Below are positions 13,215-14,355 of a stretch of 14,355 nucleotides of DNA, piece by piece. The stretch covers positions 1 to 14,355 of the forward strand of contig CAJFNH010000018.1 in assembly GCA_904394195.1 (NCBI GenBank), given 5' to 3'. The stretch's first letter is position 1, and each line of letters starts with the position of its first letter. The translations under genes and the position numbers were made by a program. The notes beneath the pieces are model-generated. The model was given only the letters and a program-made list of their open reading frames with translations, was not told the origin of the DNA and searched no databases. Source of the DNA: Candidatus Gallimonas caecicola. Lineage in GTDB: Bacteria > Bacillota > Clostridia > Christensenellales > Borkfalkiaceae.

Positions 13215-14183
13215 ATGACCGAGAGTATCCGGACGGAGGAGACGATCGCTCCCGTGCCCGTGAAAAACAAGGATAAAAAGAGGAGTACGCTCAAGCGCAG
13301 GGAAAACTGGACGGCGTTGGCGTTCATCTCCATTAAATATGTCGGGCTCATCATCTTTACGCTGATCCCCGTGCTGTTTGCGCTCTTGTACAGCTTTACC
13401 GACTACTATGCCCGCATGGAAACGGAGCCCTTCATCACGCGTATCGACGATCTGTGGTGCGGGTTTGACAACTACGTTCAGCTGTTCACGCACATCACCT
13501 ACGGAACGGCGTTCAAGAATGCGGTCGTGAACAATCTTATTTTTCTTTGCAGCGTGCCCATCGGCATTCTGCTCGGACTGATCGTTGCCATTATCCTTTC
13601 GCATGACGACATCATCCGCGGCTCGCGTATCTTCCGCATGCTCATCTATGTGCCGGTCGTCTCGTCGGCAGTCGCCATGAGCATCATCTGGCGGTATATT
13701 TTCGACAACGAATACGGTATCATCAATCAGCTTACGGGATGGGATATCCCATGGCTGACGGATAACGGCTGGATCAAGGTGGCGATCATCATCAAGAGTT
13801 CGTGGGGCTCCATCGGAAGGACCATGATCCTCTGCCTTGCCGCGCTCACTTCCGTGGGACGGGATTACTACGAGGCGGCGGAACTGGACGGCGCCGGCGA
13901 GGTCACAAAATTTCTGAAGATCGCCGTCCCGCTCATTTCGCCCACCCTGTTCTACCTGTTTTGTACGGGATTCATCGGCAACCTTCAGGCTTATACCGAT
14001 GCGCAGGTGTTCGCCAACGGACATGTGGGCGCGCAAACCATCGTCTATTACGTCTGGAACTACGGCATCAACCGAAGTCTGTACGGCGTGGCGGCATCGG
14101 CATCCTTTGTGCTGGCGATCGCTATCATGCTCATCACGCTGCTGCAGTTCAAGATTTCCGATAAATGGGTCTACAGCGAATAA
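13215..14183 (+). CDS. CUT1-type ABC sugar transporter permease (UgpA/MalF-like)
   Basis: A 322-residue inner-membrane subunit of the importer. After a charged cytoplasmic N-terminus (1-31) it has six predicted membrane helices, at about 40-62, 103-129, 139-163, 186-212, 240-258 and 288-313. The cytoplasmic EAA loop that docks the ATPase is clear: EAAELDGAGEVTKFLKIAVP (220-239). 'VPVVSSAVAMSIIWRYIFDNEYGIINQ' is typical of the UgpA/LplB group. AAGGAGGAG lies 5-6 bases before the ATG, right after the strong hairpin at 13174-13199. The next permease gene follows after 13 bases. No ATPase gene is seen, as is common in CUT1 operons that use one shared MsiK/MsmK-type ATPase. The substrate is probably the oligosaccharide released by the GH43 enzyme (inferred from context). 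Confidence 0.95.
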   Translation: MTESIRTEETIAPVPVKNKDKKRSTLKRRENWTALAFISIKYVGLIIFTLIPVLFALLYSFTDYYARMETEPFITRIDDLWCGFDNYVQLFTHITYGTAFKNAVVNNLIFLCSVPIGILLGLIVAIILSHDDIIRGSRIFRMLIYVPVVSSAVAMSIIWRYIFDNEYGIINQLTGWDIPWLTDNGWIKVAIIIKSSWGSIGRTMILCLAALTSVGRDYYEAAELDGAGEVTKFLKIAVPLISPTLFYLFCTGFIGNLQAYTDAQVFANGHVGAQTIVYYVWNYGINRSLYGVAASASFVLAIAIMLITLLQFKISDKWVYSE

Positions 14184-14196
14184 GGAGGGGCGGATC

Positions 14197-14355
14197 ATGG
14201 AAGATAGGACAGTACATACGCAACCAAATGTGACACACTTCCGCAAAAAGAACAGCCCCGGCAGAGTGGCAGGAATCGCTGCGGCATATGTTTTTCTGGG
14301 CTTGATCGCCTTTACCTGTCTGTTTCCCTTTTTCTGGATGTGTCTTTCCAGCGTC
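14197..14355 (+). CDS. CUT1-type ABC sugar transporter permease (UgpE/MalG-like), 5' part only
   Basis: The first 53 codons are in the window; the gene runs off the right edge. ATG 14197 follows the previous stop by 13 bases, and the AAGGAGGGG ribosome site begins in that stop codon, which suggests coupled translation. The start (MEDRTVHTQPNVTHFRKKNS) is charged and cytoplasmic. The first membrane helix follows at about 24-45 (VAGIAAAYVFLGLIAFTCLF), then PFFWMCLSSV, the usual 'PF.WM...S' end of the first helix in the second permease of CUT1 systems. It should pair with the upstream permease. The EAA loop lies outside the window. Confidence 0.88.
   Translation, partial: MEDRTVHTQPNVTHFRKKNSPGRVAGIAAAYVFLGLIAFTCLFPFFWMCLSSV

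Noticed and set aside
11562..14246. An 894-codon open frame on the minus strand opposite the binding protein and permease
   Set aside because: It spans two well-supported plus-strand genes and their gap, with no motif of its own.
1..14355. CRISPR arrays, transposons, tRNA or rRNA genes
   Set aside because: I found no regularly spaced short repeats, transposase motifs, terminal repeats, or recognisable tRNA or rRNA sequence on either strand by reading; a covariance-model scan was not possible.

Overview
The window looks like chromosomal DNA from a GC-rich, low-outer-membrane (Gram-positive-type) member of the Firmicutes/Clostridia, plausibly an uncultured gut lineage such as the Christensenellales. 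The reasons are strong AAGGAGG-type ribosome sites, near-consensus SigA promoters, lipoprotein signal peptides with LTAC/LAAC/LAGC lipoboxes, a surface protein held by a C-terminal membrane helix, and a CUT1-type sugar importer paired with lipoprotein enzymes rather than a SusC/SusD system. The lineage is inferred; no marker gene in the window fixes it. No rRNA, tRNA, CRISPR array or insertion sequence was seen.

Left part (1-2380). A serpin lipoprotein gene, cut by the left edge, is read leftward. It is divergent from a two-gene RNA-modification unit read rightward: a COG1092/RlmI-like methyltransferase overlapping by 8 bases with an RluA-family pseudouridine synthase. Back-to-back consensus promoters lie in the 185-bp gap. 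The methyltransferase promoter places the transcript start at or next to the ATG, so this mRNA is probably leaderless.

Middle part (2380-5305). A single gene with its own promoter and a strong terminator encodes an 805-residue exported, membrane-anchored surface protein of unknown function. The following 350-bp gap carries two tandem promoters. The upstream one (P1) has perfect TTGACA and TATAAT boxes but only a 15-base spacer, and more than half of that spacer is a run of eight G. This is the layout of a slippage-controlled (phase-variable) promoter.

Right part (5306-14355 and beyond). A rightward operon holds a 1199-residue modular lipoprotein (InlB B-repeats, two concanavalin-like modules and a GLUG-type repeat end), an 873-residue glycoside hydrolase family 43 lipoprotein with several putative carbohydrate-binding modules, an ABC sugar-binding lipoprotein, and two CUT1-type permeases, the second cut by the right edge. 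Together they read as a Gram-positive polysaccharide-utilisation locus: surface binding, cleavage at the cell surface, then oligosaccharide import. The ATPase is not in the window and may be a shared one. GC-rich hairpins without U-runs sit in three of the operon's four gene gaps and may tune mRNA stability. The first gene also has an in-frame run of nine G at codons 46-49, where loss or gain of one G would truncate the protein. The most interesting hypothesis is therefore a glycan-acquisition operon under two separate G-tract switches, one in the promoter and one in the leading gene.
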